Shown here: positions 16,871-24,822 of the stretch, in pieces
Numbering within the stretch: the first letter of the stretch is position 1
Layout: each line of letters begins with the position of its first letter
Assembly (NCBI GenBank): GCA_003695205.1
Contig: RFIO01000098.1
Span: 1 to 29,660 of the forward strand
From: Deltaproteobacteria bacterium
GTDB taxonomy: Bacteria; Desulfobacterota; Desulfuromonadia; Desulfuromonadales; Geothermobacteraceae
Direction of reading: 5' to 3'
DNA length: 29,660 nucleotides
Program-made: the position numbers and the translations under genes
Notes under the pieces: generated by a model
Told to the model about the DNA's origin: nothing
Database searches by the model: none
Seen by the model: only the letters and a program-made list of their open reading frames with translations

Positions 16871-17755
16871 TCATTGCTCCATCTTCTGATAGGCGGCCGG
16901 CAACAGATATCGGTACAGGCTCTGGTTGCGGGTCAGGGTTTCCGAATGGCCGATGAACAGATAGCCGTCCTTCTCCGTATGCCGGTGGAACCTTGCGACA
17001 AGCCGGTCTCTTGTCTGCTGGTCGAAATAGATCATGACGTTTCGACAGAAAATGACCTGAAAGGGCTTTTTGAAGGGGAAGGTATCGTTCATCAGATTGA
17101 AACGCCGGAAGGTCGCCTCTTTTCGCAAATCGTCGACAACCTGCCAGGTACCGTCTCCCCGATTGCGAAAATATTTTTTCTTCAGGCTTTCCGGCAGGTG
17201 GTCAAGAGCCTCGGCGCTGTAGCGCCCTTCCCTGGCGATACCGAGAGCCCGGCTGCTGATGTCGGTCGCCAGGATGCCGGCCTGCCAGCGACCGTAGTCG
17301 CTTCCCATGACCTCGCGCATGATCATGAGCAGCATGTAGGCTTCTTCACCTGTCGAACAACCGGCACACCAGATGCGCAGGTCGAAGCGCTTCTGTTCCT
17401 TCAGCCGCTCAAGCACTGCCGGCAGGGCCGTGTCGCGAAAATAGTCGAAATGGTCCTTTTCCCTGTTGAAATAGGTATGGTTGGTCGAAATCCGGTCGAC
17501 CAGTTCACTCAGGCCCTTTTCACTTCGATCTTTCTGCAAGTGGTCAAAATAACTCGAAAAGTCAGCAAAACCATGCTGTCGCAGCAGCTTCTGCAGCCGA
17601 CCGACGACCAGTGATTTTTTCTGCTCGGTCAGGTTGATGCCGAAGCGGTCATAGACCAGTCGTCGGATGCTCTCGAATTCCTCGTCACTGATTGAGAGCA
17701 TACCTGTCGCCTGCAATGGCAGCATCTGCGATACGGAGCTGGTCGTTGCTGTCAT
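16871..17755 (-). CDS. cheR: Chemotaxis methyltransferase CheR
   Basis: The 294-residue protein has an N-terminal helical CheR domain (about 22-80), the NHTYFNRE segment (92-99), the SAM loop IWCAGCSTGEEAY (128-140), ATDIS (163-167) and VIFCRNVMIYFD (234-245). These mark a glutamate methyltransferase for chemoreceptors. The chosen ATG has GGAGGCGGAACC in front; a more upstream ATG would overlap the cheW end. The first 20 residues are Ser/Thr-rich and probably flexible. There is no C-terminal TPR or pentapeptide-binding extension. Confidence 0.96.
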   Translation of the reverse strand: MTATTSSVSQMLPLQATGMLSISDEEFESIRRLVYDRFGINLTEQKKSLVVGRLQKLLRQHGFADFSSYFDHLQKDRSEKGLSELVDRISTNHTYFNREKDHFDYFRDTALPAVLERLKEQKRFDLRIWCAGCSTGEEAYMLLMIMREVMGSDYGRWQAGILATDISSRALGIAREGRYSAEALDHLPESLKKKYFRNRGDGTWQVVDDLRKEATFRRFNLMNDTFPFKKPFQVIFCRNVMIYFDQQTRDRLVARFHRHTEKDGYLFIGHSETLTRNQSLYRYLLPAAYQKMEQ

Positions 17756-17780
17756 GGTTCCGCCTCCAGTAACTTCCGGA

Positions 17781-18287
17781 TCAGATATCGTTTCCGCTAC
17801 GGAACTTTTCCATTTCTTCGCAGTAGAGCAATCGGTCGACATCAAGCAAAATCTTCACATGGTCGCCGACCTTGCCCATCCCCTGAATGTACTGGCTGCT
17901 TTCCGACTTGGTGCGTGGCGGCGGCTCGATGTCGGCATCAGCGATATCGACCACCTCGTTCACCCGGTCAACCACCAGACCGACCGTCTTGTCTTCGATG
18001 TGAACGACGACGATGCAGGTCCGCTCTTCGTAGGGTATTTCCGGCAGCCGGAAGCGCAGACGCACATCCATGACCGGGATGACATTGCCGCGCAGGTTGA
18101 TGACCCCCTTGATGAAGGCCGGCATGTCCGGGACGTCGGTAATCGCCTGAATGCCGATAATCTCGGTCACATGGCGAATTTCGATACCGTAGTCCTCATC
18201 AGCGATGTGGAAGGTCAGATACTTGCCCTTGAGACCGTCGACATCTTCAATGCCGTTCATATCCATGCTGACAGCTGTGCTTTCCAT
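17781..18287 (-). CDS. cheW: Chemotaxis coupling protein CheW
   Basis: The 168-residue CheW-domain protein couples receptors to CheA. Typical features are YLTFHIADEDYGIEI, the VTEII region, INLRGNVIPVMDVRLRF and GLVVDRVNEVVDI. AAGGAG is placed seven bases before the ATG. A short acidic N-terminal tail and a C-terminal LLDVDRLL complete the usual length. The 63-nt gap from the cheA stop contains no clear promoter, so it should be co-transcribed with cheA. Confidence 0.96.
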   Translation of the reverse strand: MESTAVSMDMNGIEDVDGLKGKYLTFHIADEDYGIEIRHVTEIIGIQAITDVPDMPAFIKGVINLRGNVIPVMDVRLRFRLPEIPYEERTCIVVVHIEDKTVGLVVDRVNEVVDIADADIEPPPRTKSESSQYIQGMGKVGDHVKILLDVDRLLYCEEMEKFRSGNDI

Positions 18288-18350
18288 CTTGTCACTCCTT
18301 CGGGTTCTGTTGTTCGTTCAGGCCAGTCTGTTATTCACTAGGCATCGGCT

Positions 18351-20975
18351 TCAGCCGGCCTTCGAGTAAACCTGGTCCGGTTCCAGTTCGACGCAGTTGC
18401 CCTGTTCGACAAGGTCGATGAGACTGCCGACATCTAGAATCAGGCAGACATCGCCGTTGCCGAGAATGGTGCAGCCGGCCGCGACATCGACATTGCCCAG
18501 GTAGTCGGACAGCCCCTTGATCACCGTCTGCTGCTGTCCAAGGATCTCATCGACCATCAGGCAGATGCGGTCGCCCTGGTGTTCCAGGATCACCAGCACC
18601 CCCTCCTCCAGCCGGCGCGAGTCGGGTTCGATATCGATTACGCGGTGCAGGCGCAGGATGGGGAGGAAGTTTTCGCGAACCCTCACCAGCTCCTGGCCGT
18701 CCGGGGTATGCGTCAGGTTGTCCAGAACCGGGCGGAAGATTTCACGCACGGCCAGCAGAGGCAGGATGCAACGGGTTTGGCCAACGCGCACCATCAGGCC
18801 ATCAATAATGGCAAGGGTCAGAGGAATACGCAGCCTGATGGTCGTCCCCTCCCCCTTGCTGCTGTAGACCTCGATCTTGCCGCGTATCTTCTCCAGGTTC
18901 TGCCGCACGACATCCATGCCGACGCCACGGCCGGAAATGTCGGTGATCTTTTCGGCGGTCGAAAAGCCGGGCTGAAAAATCAGATTGAAAACGGCCCGGT
19001 CGCTCATTTCGGCACCATCCCCCTCAATCAGCCCCTTGTCGATCGCCTTGGCGAGAATCCTGTCACGGTCGAGTCCCCGACCGTCATCCTGCACGGTGAT
19101 CCAGACCTCCCCCTCCTCATGCCTGGCACTGAGTTTGAGCATTCCCTTCTCTGGCTTGCCTGCCGCCAGTCGCTCCTCAGGCGATTCAAAACCGTGGTCG
19201 AGAGAATTGCGCAACAGGTGGACAAGCGGGTCGGAAATCTGCTCGATGACGGTCTTGTCGACCTCGGTCTCCTCGCCCTCGAGTTCGAGTTCGACCTTCT
19301 TGCCGGTTTTGTTCGACAGGTCATGAACCAGTCTGATCATGCGCCGGAACAGGCCCGATACCGGAATCATGCGGATCACCATGGCCATCTCCTGCAGTTC
19401 GCGCACGATCTTGCTCATCTGCTGGCTGGCCTTGGCGAAATTCTCCAGCTCCAGGCCTTCCAGGTCGGGGTTGTGAACGAGCATGTTTTCGGCGATGACC
19501 ATCTCCCCGATCAGGTTGATCAGCTTGTCGAGCTTTTCCAGATCTACGCGTATGTCCTGGCGCTTCTGCGGTGGAGCGGGCCTGCGTGCCTGAGCCTGTT
19601 TGACCGGCCCGGGCCGGGGCGGGGATTTTTTCTTCTGCTCTTCCGCCTTTTTGGCAGCCTCGGCAGCCTCGGCCTCCTTGCGTTCTTTCTCAAGCCTGGC
19701 CTGTTCGGCCTCCTCCTCAGCCAGCGCCTTGTCAATCGCATCGCGGGTGGCGATTTCACAACCAACCAGGGCATCAATCAGGGGACGGCTCTTGGTACGC
19801 ATCAGGGTGGCCATGGTTCCCATGGCGACAACTCCCCGACGCACCAGGATATCGGCAATTCTCAACTCCTCAGGATCCGGAGCGGGATCATCCGAGCGAT
19901 TGGTCCCATTCTCTTCGGTCCGCCCTGACACCGCTGCCTCCAGGTCAGCCAGAATGGATTCTGTCTCGGCCAGGTTCTCGGATCCGTTTTCAGCCAGCGA
20001 GGCGACACCGGCTGACAGAACATCAAAGCACCGGAGCAGGACTTCACAGACCGGCTCAACCGGTATCTTCTCGCCCTTGCGGGCGCGATCAAGGACGGAC
20101 TCCATGGCATGAGCCAGGTGTTCCATGCTGGCGAAGCCGGCAAAACCACAGTTGCCCTTGAAGCTGTGGATGGTACGGAACAGCTCGGCCACCAGATCAA
20201 GGTTGTCAGGCTCCTTTTCCCACTGAAGCACCTGTTGTTCCGCCGTCTGCAGCAGCTCATCCCCCTCCTGAATGAATTTGGTCAACAGGTCGTCGCCCAG
20301 CTGCTCCAATTTTTCGGCACCATTCGAAGCAACATCCTCGTCTGGCAGACCGGAACCCGAAGGCGCGGTCAACGATTCGGCCGACTTCCTCGCGGCTTCA
20401 ATGGCCTCGCCCAGCTCGCCGGCAACGAGGCCTGCGGCCTCTTCCATATCGTCATCCCGGTATTCCTTCTCGATATATTCGAGGGCCTCACGGGCAAAGT
20501 CGCAGCTGCGGCACAACAAATCGACATGGTCGTTTTCCAGCAGGATCTTCCCCTGACGAACAAGATCGAGCAGGTTTTCCGCCTGATGAGCCACATGGGC
20601 GATGTTGTTCAGTTCGAGAAACCCCGCGCTCCCCTTCATGGAGTGGAACAATCGAAAAATCGCGTTCATGGTTTCCGGATCACCGTTGGTCAGGGCAAAG
20701 ACCTGACACTGACGGCAGTCGGCTTCACTTTCGGCAAACACACAGCGCCCAGCGCCGTCACCGACGTACCCTTCATCAAGCCAGCAGGCACCTTTCCCAC
20801 CTTTGCCGTGCCGAGGGCACGCCTCGTTGGTGCAATCCAGAACCGCCCAGCAGTCGACTTTTTGACAGCTCTGTCCAAGCTCGATGATCGTCGGTTCGAG
20901 GTTGTCGAGCATGTCCCGGCTTTCCTGGACAAAGTCGTTGATGATTTCGATCTGGTCGTCTGTGATCTGGCTCAT
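18351..20975 (-). CDS. cheA: Chemotaxis histidine kinase CheA with two Hpt domains and a Cys-rich insert
   Basis: The 874-residue CheA has Hpt1 with H111 (LFHSMKGSAGFLE), Hpt2 with H270 (TIHSFKGNCGF), a charged Glu/Ala/Lys linker (about 415-470), dimerisation P3 (about 475-535), kinase P4 with N590 (LLRNSLDHGFE), G1 DDGRGLD (630-636) and G2 GRGVGMDVV (682-690), and a CheW-like P5 (about 716-865). Uniquely, residues 37-90 in Hpt1 hold eight cysteines (37, 42, 48, 53, 64, 78, 87, 90) with two CW pairs (42-43, 64-65), resembling the two-CW Cys-rich module seen in deltaproteobacterial signalling proteins. It may bind metal, Fe-S or report redox state. Residues 371-420 (DILVRRG...) look like a small helical GspE-N-like segment. 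The ATG at MSQITDDQ has GAGGG before it. It heads the che operon. Confidence 0.95.
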   Translation of the reverse strand: MSQITDDQIEIINDFVQESRDMLDNLEPTIIELGQSCQKVDCWAVLDCTNEACPRHGKGGKGACWLDEGYVGDGAGRCVFAESEADCRQCQVFALTNGDPETMNAIFRLFHSMKGSAGFLELNNIAHVAHQAENLLDLVRQGKILLENDHVDLLCRSCDFAREALEYIEKEYRDDDMEEAAGLVAGELGEAIEAARKSAESLTAPSGSGLPDEDVASNGAEKLEQLGDDLLTKFIQEGDELLQTAEQQVLQWEKEPDNLDLVAELFRTIHSFKGNCGFAGFASMEHLAHAMESVLDRARKGEKIPVEPVCEVLLRCFDVLSAGVASLAENGSENLAETESILADLEAAVSGRTEENGTNRSDDPAPDPEELRIADILVRRGVVAMGTMATLMRTKSRPLIDALVGCEIATRDAIDKALAEEEAEQARLEKERKEAEAAEAAKKAEEQKKKSPPRPGPVKQAQARRPAPPQKRQDIRVDLEKLDKLINLIGEMVIAENMLVHNPDLEGLELENFAKASQQMSKIVRELQEMAMVIRMIPVSGLFRRMIRLVHDLSNKTGKKVELELEGEETEVDKTVIEQISDPLVHLLRNSLDHGFESPEERLAAGKPEKGMLKLSARHEEGEVWITVQDDGRGLDRDRILAKAIDKGLIEGDGAEMSDRAVFNLIFQPGFSTAEKITDISGRGVGMDVVRQNLEKIRGKIEVYSSKGEGTTIRLRIPLTLAIIDGLMVRVGQTRCILPLLAVREIFRPVLDNLTHTPDGQELVRVRENFLPILRLHRVIDIEPDSRRLEEGVLVILEHQGDRICLMVDEILGQQQTVIKGLSDYLGNVDVAAGCTILGNGDVCLILDVGSLIDLVEQGNCVELEPDQVYSKAG

Positions 20976-21274
20976 GGTTCCCTCGCTGTATTCCTGACTC
21001 GCCCGTTTGCGGACAGTCCCGATTCGCGGCCCAGAGGTGCGGCCTGTCAACTCTCATATCGGCTCAGTTCGCAGGACCTTTACCCGAAAACAGACTTTCG
21101 CCAGTCGGTCGACCCAATAGGGCACAAGCCGGCTGATGAGCGATGTCAAAAGTACGTCGAAAACATGCCGCGCCTGAGTGACGATCGGTTTTTCTCTTTG
21201 TTTTTGATTGGTTACAACTTGGCACAGGGATCGCAGAAGGTTCAGTCGGAATCAAACCGGCAAAGAGAGGGCCG
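20976..21274. other. Divergent promoter region between che and flagellar operons
   Basis: These 299 bp separate divergent cheA and the flagellar leader gene. The flagellar side has a good sigma-54 promoter (separate entry). For cheA, TTGACA at 21050-21045 on the minus strand followed 17 bp later by GCGAAT is the best sigma-70 guess, but the -10 matches at only three of six positions. No gene is visible. Confidence 0.5.
21220..21235 (+). promoter_or_regulatory. Sigma-54 promoter of flagellar operon
   Basis: TGGCACA-GGGA-TCGCA has GG and GC separated by exactly 10 bp, matching TGGCACG-N4-TTGCA except at two positions. The likely start of transcription is near 21246, about 29 bp before the ATG of the TPR gene. 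It is the best sigma-54 site in the window and fits control by the FleQ-like activator encoded about 10 kb away (inferred). Confidence 0.7.
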
Positions 21275-23647
21275 ATGTCAAAATTGATCCATATAGCCTT
21301 CACGGCACTCATCATCCTCCTCGCCCCGGCCGCAGGTCAGGCGGCCGGTGATCGACCGGCTGTTTTATCCGGAGTCAGTGCGGGCGGAGGGCCGGGCCAA
21401 TCAAGGATCAAACTTGACTTTGATCGCATTCCGGCATGGGACATTCGCGTTCTCGGCCAGAAACTGGAGATACGACTCAAGGACGCCAGGGCGACACCGA
21501 ATCTCGGATCCCTGCCCGAAGATGAAAACATCGTGAAGACTTTCGTCGCCAGGGATCGCGACGATCTCGTTGTCTCGGTCCTGCTGAGACGACTGCCCGC
21601 CTCGGCCGTCGCAACCCCGGATACCAGGAGCCACCGACTCGCTGTTGATATCCGCTGGCAGAAAGAGAACGGCATCCGCCCTGCCATCGTCTTCGACCTG
21701 CCAGGAATGCCTGGTTATCGCCGGGTCGGCAGTGAACTGAAGGCGACCGGCAGGTATACGTCTGTATGGCAGGGGCGCTGGCGGGAGTTTCTCGGCCGGC
21801 CCCATACGCCGGTAACCATTGTGCCGAAACCCCACTGGACTCTCCCACTGTTGCCGCCTCCCGAGGGGATAGACGATGAAAACAAGTCGGCTCTGCTTGA
21901 ATCCCGCTGGCAGGACCTGATCTTGCCTGAGACCGCGAATCTGGCTCCTCCTGCCCGGGCGGCATCTCTAGAGGCCCTGGTCAGAATCGGACGGTATGAA
22001 GAAGCGGCCCGCAGACTGGCAACAATCGAAAAATTGCCCCTGGACGCCCTGGCCCCCCTTCGGACCCGTATCCGCTATATCGAGGCCGTTCTGAAGGCCA
22101 AAACCGAAAGAACCTTTGAGGCTCAGGTCCTCCTTGAGCGACTGTCGGGCGAAAGTCTTGACCGGGCACTGGCCGAGGCTGTCTGGATTCTTCAGGTAGA
22201 AACCAGCCTGGTCAACGGCAACCCGGATCATGCGCTTGAACTGCTCGCGGGCAGGGACGCGGCCGGGCATGGCATGGAACCAGTCGTTGCACGCCGCAAA
22301 GCTGATGCTCTCGTAATGAAAGGAAAATTCGAACAGGCCCTGTCGCTGTATCGGCAACTCGATTTTCCGAACATTGATGCCTCCTTCAGCCTTGCCATGT
22401 ACGCCCGCGCCTGTCTGGCAACCCATAACATTGAACAGGCCCGCCTGGCCTACAGCCGGCTGGCTGAAATGCCCGACCTGGCCGAATCGCGCAGCCTGCT
22501 GGCCCGATTCGCCGCACTGACCCTGAACCGGACCCGGGGACAGATCATTGAACAGTTCGACGCCCTGCAGAACATCCGCTGGCAGAAGCCCGAAAGTGAA
22601 GCCGCCCGGCGGGTCGTCATGCTCCTGACGGATATCATGGCACCGGCCTCCAATACAGCCGGTATCCAGAAGCAACTCGCCACGTACGACGAGATCGCGA
22701 CAAGGTCAGGCAATCTCGACCTGCGCCTGGAAGCGGAACTGAAAGCCGCTGTCCTTTTGCACCTGGCCGGGGACGACCGCCACGCCGTACAACGGCTCGA
22801 GACACTGCTGCGCCGTACCAGCCGCGGCCTGCTGAGACCCGATGCCGGTGCTCTTCTGGCTGAGCTGCTCCCGGAAACCATCAGGGGTTACCTGAATGAT
22901 GGGCAGCCCCTGAAGGCCTTGGCCCTGGTCGAACGCCATCGCGACCTGCTGCTGCAACAGCACATGCCCTGGGATTTTCTGGCCCGAATCGCCAGGGCCT
23001 TCAGCGACCTGAGCCTGAACCGGCGGGCCAACAGGATTTTCCTGTTTCTCTTCGATCGCGCCAAAAACCCGACACACAGGGGTGAAGCAGCCCTTGCCGT
23101 CGCCGAGAATTTTGCGGAATTGGGTCTTTGGTCTGACTGCCTGCTGTACGCGGACCGCGCCGCCGAACATTTCAGACTTGAGCAGAACCTTGCCCGGGCC
23201 TTTGTCCTGCAGCTGCGGGCAAGAATGGCTGCCTGGCCGGTGGAAAAGACCCGGGCATGGCTTGAAAACAAGGGCATACCCGAAACTGCTGCTGCATTGT
23301 CCCTGGCGGCGCAATTTTACTGGCAGCTTGGGCAATACAGCCGCGTAACCGAACTGCTTCGTACGCTCGAAAGCCTCGAAGACCTGCCGGCAACCGACAG
23401 GTTGCGCCTGGCCGAAGCCGCCCTGCGTTCCGGCCAGGAGGCCCTCGCCCTGACGTACTTCCGGCAGCTTGCGAAACATCGATTGTACGGTGCCCAGGCC
23501 CGATATCGCATGGCCGGCATCCTGCTTGAGCAGTCGCGAACTGACGAGGCCACCGGACTCTACAGGGATCTGGCAAAAGAATCGAACGAGGGCACAGGCG
23601 CCTGGCAGCGCCTGGCACAGGACCGTCTACGGGAACTGCCCCTCTGA
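21275..23647 (+). CDS. Exported TPR-repeat protein, leader of flagellar operon
   Basis: The 790-residue protein starts with a signal peptide (MSKLIHIAFTALIILLAPAAGQA, cleavage near residue 22-24). About 30-130 is a beta-strand-rich region (SRIKLDFDRIPAWDIRV, KLEIRLKDAR, DLVVSVLLRR, RLAVDIRW) resembling an AMIN-type cell-envelope domain. From about 225 to the end are degenerate helical repeats of the TPR kind (for example GRYEEAARRLATIEK, GKFEQALSLYRQLDF, GQYSRVTELLRTLES, ALTYFRQLAKHRLYGAQARYRMA). It probably acts in the periplasm, perhaps in assembly of the rod or rings given its operon place. AGAGAGG precedes the ATG. I do not recognise a named gene; function is unknown. Confidence 0.8.
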   Translation: MSKLIHIAFTALIILLAPAAGQAAGDRPAVLSGVSAGGGPGQSRIKLDFDRIPAWDIRVLGQKLEIRLKDARATPNLGSLPEDENIVKTFVARDRDDLVVSVLLRRLPASAVATPDTRSHRLAVDIRWQKENGIRPAIVFDLPGMPGYRRVGSELKATGRYTSVWQGRWREFLGRPHTPVTIVPKPHWTLPLLPPPEGIDDENKSALLESRWQDLILPETANLAPPARAASLEALVRIGRYEEAARRLATIEKLPLDALAPLRTRIRYIEAVLKAKTERTFEAQVLLERLSGESLDRALAEAVWILQVETSLVNGNPDHALELLAGRDAAGHGMEPVVARRKADALVMKGKFEQALSLYRQLDFPNIDASFSLAMYARACLATHNIEQARLAYSRLAEMPDLAESRSLLARFAALTLNRTRGQIIEQFDALQNIRWQKPESEAARRVVMLLTDIMAPASNTAGIQKQLATYDEIATRSGNLDLRLEAELKAAVLLHLAGDDRHAVQRLETLLRRTSRGLLRPDAGALLAELLPETIRGYLNDGQPLKALALVERHRDLLLQQHMPWDFLARIARAFSDLSLNRRANRIFLFLFDRAKNPTHRGEAALAVAENFAELGLWSDCLLYADRAAEHFRLEQNLARAFVLQLRARMAAWPVEKTRAWLENKGIPETAAALSLAAQFYWQLGQYSRVTELLRTLESLEDLPATDRLRLAEAALRSGQEALALTYFRQLAKHRLYGAQARYRMAGILLEQSRTDEATGLYRDLAKESNEGTGAWQRLAQDRLRELPL

Positions 23648-23660
23648 AAGGACCATCGGC

Positions 23661-24044
23661 ATGGCAGGACCAACCCTATTCAACAGCGGCATTGAAACCC
23701 TGCGGCAAGCGATCGAACTGCGGCAGCAGCGCCAGCAGGTCATCGCCGGCAATATCGCCAACGCCGACACCCCGGGCTACCGCCCGAGACGACTCGAATT
23801 CGAGTCGGACCTGCAGGCTGCCATCCGCGAACATGGTCAGGTTCGGCGGACCCGTCAGCGCCACATGGGTCCAGGCAACCCCCCGGCATCGGTGAAACCA
23901 AAGGTGACGCTGGACCATGATGCCGTCAACGTCGACCAGGAAATGACCCGCCTGGCCGAAAACCAGATTCTCTACGAAGCGGCCATCCAGGCGCTGAACA
24001 AGAAACTCGGCCTGCTCAAGTACGTAGCCCAAGGCGGCAGATGA
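23661..24044 (+). CDS. flgB: Flagellar proximal rod protein FlgB
   Basis: The 127-residue FlgB has the rod-family N-terminal motif (QVIAGNIANADTPGYRPRRLEFE, about 27-49) and C-terminal VNVDQEMTRLAENQILYEAAIQALNKKLGLLKY, which pack as coiled rod helices. FlgB is exported through the flagellar type III apparatus and forms the base of the rod. AAAGGA lies nine bases before the chosen ATG; earlier in-frame starts lie within the TPR gene. It follows the TPR stop by 13 nt and is followed by flgC. Confidence 0.97.
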   Translation: MAGPTLFNSGIETLRQAIELRQQRQQVIAGNIANADTPGYRPRRLEFESDLQAAIREHGQVRRTRQRHMGPGNPPASVKPKVTLDHDAVNVDQEMTRLAENQILYEAAIQALNKKLGLLKYVAQGGR

Positions 24045-24058
24045 CAGGAGTTGAAATC

Positions 24059-24490
24059 ATGAACGTATTCGACACCATGAAAATTGGCGCCGCGGCTCTC
24101 AAGGCCCAGCGAATCCGCCTCAACGTCATCAGTGCCAACCTGGCCAATGTCGACACGACCCGCACACCCGAAGGCGGCCCCTATCAGAAACGCAACGTCG
24201 TTTTCGCATCAAAACCGGCCGATTTCGGCACCCGCCTCGACATGGCAACACGTCAGGGGGTGCAATCGGTTGAAGCTACGGCAATCGTGCGCAGCAGCCG
24301 GCCACCGCGCATGGTTTACGAGCCGGGACATCCCGATGCCGACGAGAATGGCTATGTCGCCAAACCGGATATCAATCCGGTGGAGGAGATGACCGACATG
24401 GTCGCGGCGACCAAGGCCTATGAAGCCAATGTCAACGTGATCAAGGCAGCCAAGCGCATGGCCCTCAAGGCGCTTGAAATTGGACGCTGA
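24059..24490 (+). CDS. flgC: Flagellar proximal rod protein FlgC
   Basis: The 143-residue FlgC has the SANLANVDTTRTPEGGPYQKR motif near its N-terminus and the C-terminal NPVEEMTDMVAATKAYEANVNVIKAAK segment typical of FlgC. AGGAG eight bases before the internal ATG fixes the start; an ATG six codons earlier overlaps the flgB stop and lacks a site. It makes the proximal rod with FlgB. Confidence 0.97.
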   Translation: MNVFDTMKIGAAALKAQRIRLNVISANLANVDTTRTPEGGPYQKRNVVFASKPADFGTRLDMATRQGVQSVEATAIVRSSRPPRMVYEPGHPDADENGYVAKPDINPVEEMTDMVAATKAYEANVNVIKAAKRMALKALEIGR

Positions 24491-24504
24491 GAGCGGAGGC
24501 CCCC

Positions 24505-24798
24505 ATGGAAAAGATCGGACTTCAGACCAACCTGCCGGGCCTGAAAACCCCAGGATCGGGCAAGGCAGCCCCCCTGGCGGCAGATTTCGGCAAGGCGCTG
24601 GGCGAGATACTCCGACAGGTCGACAGCACGCAAAAACAGGCTGACGACGCCACCGCCCGACTGCAGGCCGGCGAGAAGGTGAGCATCCCCGAGGTGATGA
24701 TGTCACTGGAGAAGGCCGATATCAGCATGCGCCTGGTGGTTCAGATGCGCAACAAGGTTGTCGAAGCCTACCAGGAAATCATGCGCATGCAGGTCTGA
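24505..24798 (+). CDS. fliE: Flagellar hook-basal body protein FliE
   Basis: The 97-residue FliE shows the conserved FGKALGEILRQVDSTQKQAD, SIPEVMMSLEKADISMRLVVQMRNKVVEAYQEIMRMQV pattern. FliE joins the MS ring to the rod and is needed for opening of export. A GGAGG ribosome site lies five bases upstream. It is placed between flgC and fliF as usual in Geobacter-like flagellar operons. Confidence 0.97.
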   Translation: MEKIGLQTNLPGLKTPGSGKAAPLAADFGKALGEILRQVDSTQKQADDATARLQAGEKVSIPEVMMSLEKADISMRLVVQMRNKVVEAYQEIMRMQV

Positions 24799-24822
24799 AT
24801 CGATTCAGGAGGATAGGAAACC

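Noticed and set aside
16436..17614. 392-residue open frame antisense to cheB and cheR
   Set aside because: CheB and CheR on the other strand show all catalytic motifs; the antisense frame has none.
18579..19928. 449-residue open frame antisense to cheA
   Set aside because: It covers the CheA kinase core in antisense and has no motifs of its own.
21071..21084. GC-N10-CC spacing as a minus-strand sigma-54 promoter for cheA
   Set aside because: Spacing fits but the -24 box reads CGGGTAA rather than TGGCACG, so only the GG matches.
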